Position numbers and translations under genes: made by a program
Part shown: positions 61,484-64,000 of the stretch, in pieces
How the letters are laid out: each line of letters starts with the position of its first letter
How positions within the stretch are numbered: position 1 is the first letter of the stretch
From: Bacillota bacterium
GTDB taxonomy: Bacteria; Bacillota; Clostridia; Monoglobales; Firm-18
Direction: 5' to 3'
Assembly (NCBI GenBank): GCA_023228885.1
Contig: JALOAJ010000013.1
Location: 1 to 64,000, forward strand
Length of the DNA stretch: 64,000 nucleotides
Notes under the pieces: generated by a model
What the model was told of the DNA's origin: nothing
Database searches by the model: none
The model's input: only the letters and a program-made list of their open reading frames with translations

Positions 61484-64000
61484 TTAATTTTTTTCTGTAA
61501 TTACCGCTTGTGCGGCTGCAAGGCGTGCAATCGGCACTCTGTACGGTGAGCAAGAAACATAGTGTAAGCCCAAATCGTGGCAAAACTTGATTGAGGATGG
61601 GTCGCCCCCATGCTCTCCGCATATGCCAAGCTTAATGTTGGGCTTTGTTTTCTTACCGAGTTGTACGGCAGTTTCAACCAGTTTGCCCACACCTTCAACA
61701 TCAATGCGTGCAAACGGGTCAAAATCAAAGATTTTTTTCTCATAATAATGGTCAAGGAATTTTGTAGCATCGTCGCGTGAAAAGCCGTATGTCATTTGGG
61801 TAAGGTCGTTTGTTCCAAACGAGAAGAAATCGGCCTCTTTTGCAATTTCATCGGCTGTAATCGCTGCCCGCGGCACCTCTATCATTGTGCCGACAAGATA
61901 TTCAATTTCAATGCCGGATGCCTTTATAACATCATCGGCGGCTTTTGTCACAACATCCTTAACATATTTCAGCTCTTTTAGCTCGCCAACCAGCGGTATC
62001 ATTATTTCAGGCGTAACCTTAATTTTGTTTTTAGCCAAGTTAACTGCCGCTTCGATTATCGCCTGCGCTTGCATTGCCGCAATTTCGGGGTATGTTACCG
62101 CCAAACGACAGCCCCTATGACCAAGCATGGGGTTAAATTCGTGCAGGTCGTTTATCGTTGCTTTCAGTTCTTCGAAGGGAATGCCCATTTCTATTGAAAG
62201 GTCTTTAATGTCGGCATCCGATTTGGGCAAAAACTCATGCAATGGCGGGTCCAAAAGGCGAATGGTGACGGGGAGCCCGTTCATTGCGGTAAAAAGCCCT
62301 TCAAAGTCGGCTCTTTGAATGGGGAGCAATTTAGCAAGCGCTTTTTCCCGTTGGGCGGTTGTTTTGGAAATTATCATTTCGCGCACAATCGGAATTCTGT
62401 CTTCCTCAAAAAACATGTGCTCTGTTCTGCAAAGCCCAATACCTTCCGCACCAAAATTTAAAGCCGCCTTTGCATCGTTTGGAACATCGGCATTTGCTCT
62501 GATTTTTAATTTTCTGAAACCGTCAGCCCACGACATAAATGTGGCAAAATCACCGGTAAGCTGCGCTTGCATTGTTTCAATTTTGCCTTTGTAAAGGTTT
62601 CCTGTGCTGCCGTCTAACGAAATAAAGTCACCCTCGTTAAATTTTTCGCCCTTAACTGTAAAATATTTTTCTTCTTCGTTTATCTGAAGGCTGCCGCAGC
62701 CTGCCACACAGCAACGCCCCATGCCTCTTGCGACAACTGCCGCATGGGATGTCATTCCGCCTCGTGCAGTTAAAATTCCCGCCGCCGCATGCATACCTTC
62801 AATATCCTCCGGCGATGTTTCAAGTCGAACCAAAATCACGCTTTCACCCTTTTCGGCTGCCGAAACAGCGCTTTCAGCGGTGAAATACACCTTGCCTGAA
62901 GCCGCTCCCGGAGAAGCCGCAAGCCCTGTTGCCAACACCTCGGCAGCTTTTAGAGCTGCTGTGTCAAAGGTTGGATGCAACAATGCGTCAAGCTGTTTAG
63001 GGTCAACATTCATCACCGCTTGTTTTTTATCTATTAACCCTTCCGCAACTAAATCAACCGCAATTTTAATTGCCGCTTGGGCGGTTCTTTTACCGCTCCT
63101 TGTTTGTAGCATATATAATTTTTTGTTTTCTATTGTAAACTCCATATCCTGCATATCACGGTAATGGTTTTCAAGTTTTTCCGCGGCTTTGGTAAATTCC
63201 TCGTAAGCCTCCGGCATTACTTGCTTTAATTGTGATATTTTTTGGGGCGTTCGAATTCCTGCAACCACATCTTCACCTTGCGCGTTCATAAGAAATTCGC
63301 CGTAAAGCTCTTTTTCACCCGTTGAAGGGTTGCGGGTAAATGCAACGCCTGTTCCGCTTTCGTTGCCGCTGTTTCCGAACACCATAACCTGAACATTCAC
63401 CGCTGTGCCCCAATCGTGCGGTATGTCGTTCATTCTGCGATACACGATTGCCCGCGGGTTTTCCCATGAACGAAAGACGGCATTGACAGACTCCAACAAC
63501 TGCTTTTCAGGTTGCTGCGGGAACTCCTCTCCCATTTTTTCTTTATAAAATTGCTTAAAGCGTGAAACCATATCTTTAAAGTCTTCTGCGGCAAGCTCGC
63601 TATCCGATTTTATGCCTTTTTCGTCTTTTATATCGTCTATTATACGCTCAAAATTACTTTTGGGCAGCTCCATAACCACATCAGAAAACATTTGGATAAA
63701 TCTGCGGTAGCTGTCATATGCAAAGCGCGGGTTGCCCGTTAAGGAAACCAAACCCTCAACAACATCGTCATTTATCCCTAAATTTAAAATAGTATCCATC
63801 ATTCCTGGCATGGAAGCCCGTGAGCCGGAACGAACAGATACTAATAACGGATTGTTTTTATCACCGAATTTTTTGCCTACTACCCCCTCAATTTGTCCTA
63901 ATGCATCATGTATTTCGTTTGCTATGTTTGGGGTTAACTTTCCTCCTTCGTTGTAATACTTTGTGCATGCCTCCGTCGTTACGGTAAAACCTTGCGGCAC
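61484..64000 (-). CDS. ppdK: Pyruvate phosphate dikinase (partial, N-terminus beyond the window)
   Basis: The enzyme interconverts pyruvate, ATP and phosphate with phosphoenolpyruvate, AMP and PPi, a central glycolytic or gluconeogenic step in many anaerobes. The 838 visible residues cover most of the ATP-grasp domain (from PQGFTVTTEACTKYYNEGG), the phosphohistidine swivel domain with TARGGMTSHAAVVAR, and the C-terminal PEP-binding barrel ending with GICGEHGGDPSSI and the YVSCSPYRVPIARLAAAQA tail. Complete enzymes have about 875 residues, so roughly 35-40 residues are missing at the window edge and the start codon is not visible. Transcription is toward lower coordinates, ending in a clear terminator. 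Confidence 0.95.
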   Translation of the reverse strand: MPQGFTVTTEACTKYYNEGGKLTPNIANEIHDALGQIEGVVGKKFGDKNNPLLVSVRSGSRASMPGMMDTILNLGINDDVVEGLVSLTGNPRFAYDSYRRFIQMFSDVVMELPKSNFERIIDDIKDEKGIKSDSELAAEDFKDMVSRFKQFYKEKMGEEFPQQPEKQLLESVNAVFRSWENPRAIVYRRMNDIPHDWGTAVNVQVMVFGNSGNESGTGVAFTRNPSTGEKELYGEFLMNAQGEDVVAGIRTPQKISQLKQVMPEAYEEFTKAAEKLENHYRDMQDMEFTIENKKLYMLQTRSGKRTAQAAIKIAVDLVAEGLIDKKQAVMNVDPKQLDALLHPTFDTAALKAAEVLATGLAASPGAASGKVYFTAESAVSAAEKGESVILVRLETSPEDIEGMHAAAGILTARGGMTSHAAVVARGMGRCCVAGCGSLQINEEEKYFTVKGEKFNEGDFISLDGSTGNLYKGKIETMQAQLTGDFATFMSWADGFRKLKIRANADVPNDAKAALNFGAEGIGLCRTEHMFFEEDRIPIVREMIISKTTAQREKALAKLLPIQRADFEGLFTAMNGLPVTIRLLDPPLHEFLPKSDADIKDLSIEMGIPFEELKATINDLHEFNPMLGHRGCRLAVTYPEIAAMQAQAIIEAAVNLAKNKIKVTPEIMIPLVGELKELKYVKDVVTKAADDVIKASGIEIEYLVGTMIEVPRAAITADEIAKEADFFSFGTNDLTQMTYGFSRDDATKFLDHYYEKKIFDFDPFARIDVEGVGKLVETAVQLGKKTKPNIKLGICGEHGGDPSSIKFCHDLGLHYVSCSPYRVPIARLAAAQAVITEKN

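Overview
The window looks like a chromosomal segment of an anaerobic low-GC Firmicute of the Clostridia type. Pointers are a CtsR-McsA-McsB-ClpC stress operon, a DnaD plus DnaI-like loader pair, a CdaA-CdaR (c-di-AMP) pair, a PPi-dependent pyruvate phosphate dikinase, S-layer homology (SLH) proteins, strong AGGAGG-type ribosome binding sites and many TTG starts. SLH-displayed plant-fibre degraders such as Monoglobus-like gut Clostridia come to mind, but genus-level placement is only a guess. No rRNA, tRNA, CRISPR array or insertion sequence was recognised.

Left part (1-12.9 kb), housekeeping: a metal-dependent amidohydrolase (-), the heat-shock operon ctsR-mcsA-mcsB-clpC (+) behind a sigma-A promoter with a CtsR operator, a glutamate dehydrogenase (-), then ilvB, a DnaD-domain protein, a helicase-loader ATPase, cdaA and cdaR (+).

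Centre and right (13-61.3 kb), a carbohydrate utilisation island of about 48 kb in three transcription units. Unit 1 (+, about 15.6-37.0 kb) follows a frameshifted YtdP-like membrane-bound AraC regulator. It encodes a complete LplABC/YteP-YtcP-YtcQ-type oligosaccharide importer, two tandem-duplicated heparinase II/III-like proteins carrying CBM96-like domains (one with SLH repeats), a double-CBM96 protein, an SLH-DUF1961 (YesU-like) protein, two TIM-barrel sugar isomerases, a 2-hydroxyacid dehydrogenase, a giant SLH protein, a CysD/PAPS-reductase-like protein and a cytoplasmic beta-propeller protein. Unit 2 (+, 39.6-55.1 kb) is divergent from an intact AraC regulator. It encodes two importer permeases, a second giant SLH protein, a CBM-SLH protein, two large secreted GH120-like (beta-xylosidase family) beta-helix proteins and a CBM96 protein. 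Unit 3 (-, 61.2-55.1 kb) encodes a GH39 beta-xylosidase, a solute-binding lipoprotein that probably serves the unit 2 permeases, a cytoplasmic sulfatase and a GH51 arabinofuranosidase. A partial ppdK closes the window.

Read together: surface-displayed and secreted proteins bind and cut a polysaccharide outside the cell, two CUT1-type importers bring in fragments, and cytoplasmic GH39, GH51 and sulfatase finish them. The set of activities suggests a xylose/arabinose- and uronate-containing, possibly sulfated, glycan. The substrate is inferred. The individual families are known; the combination, the giant SLH proteins with repeated beta modules, and the sulfur-related genes are the parts that look undescribed.
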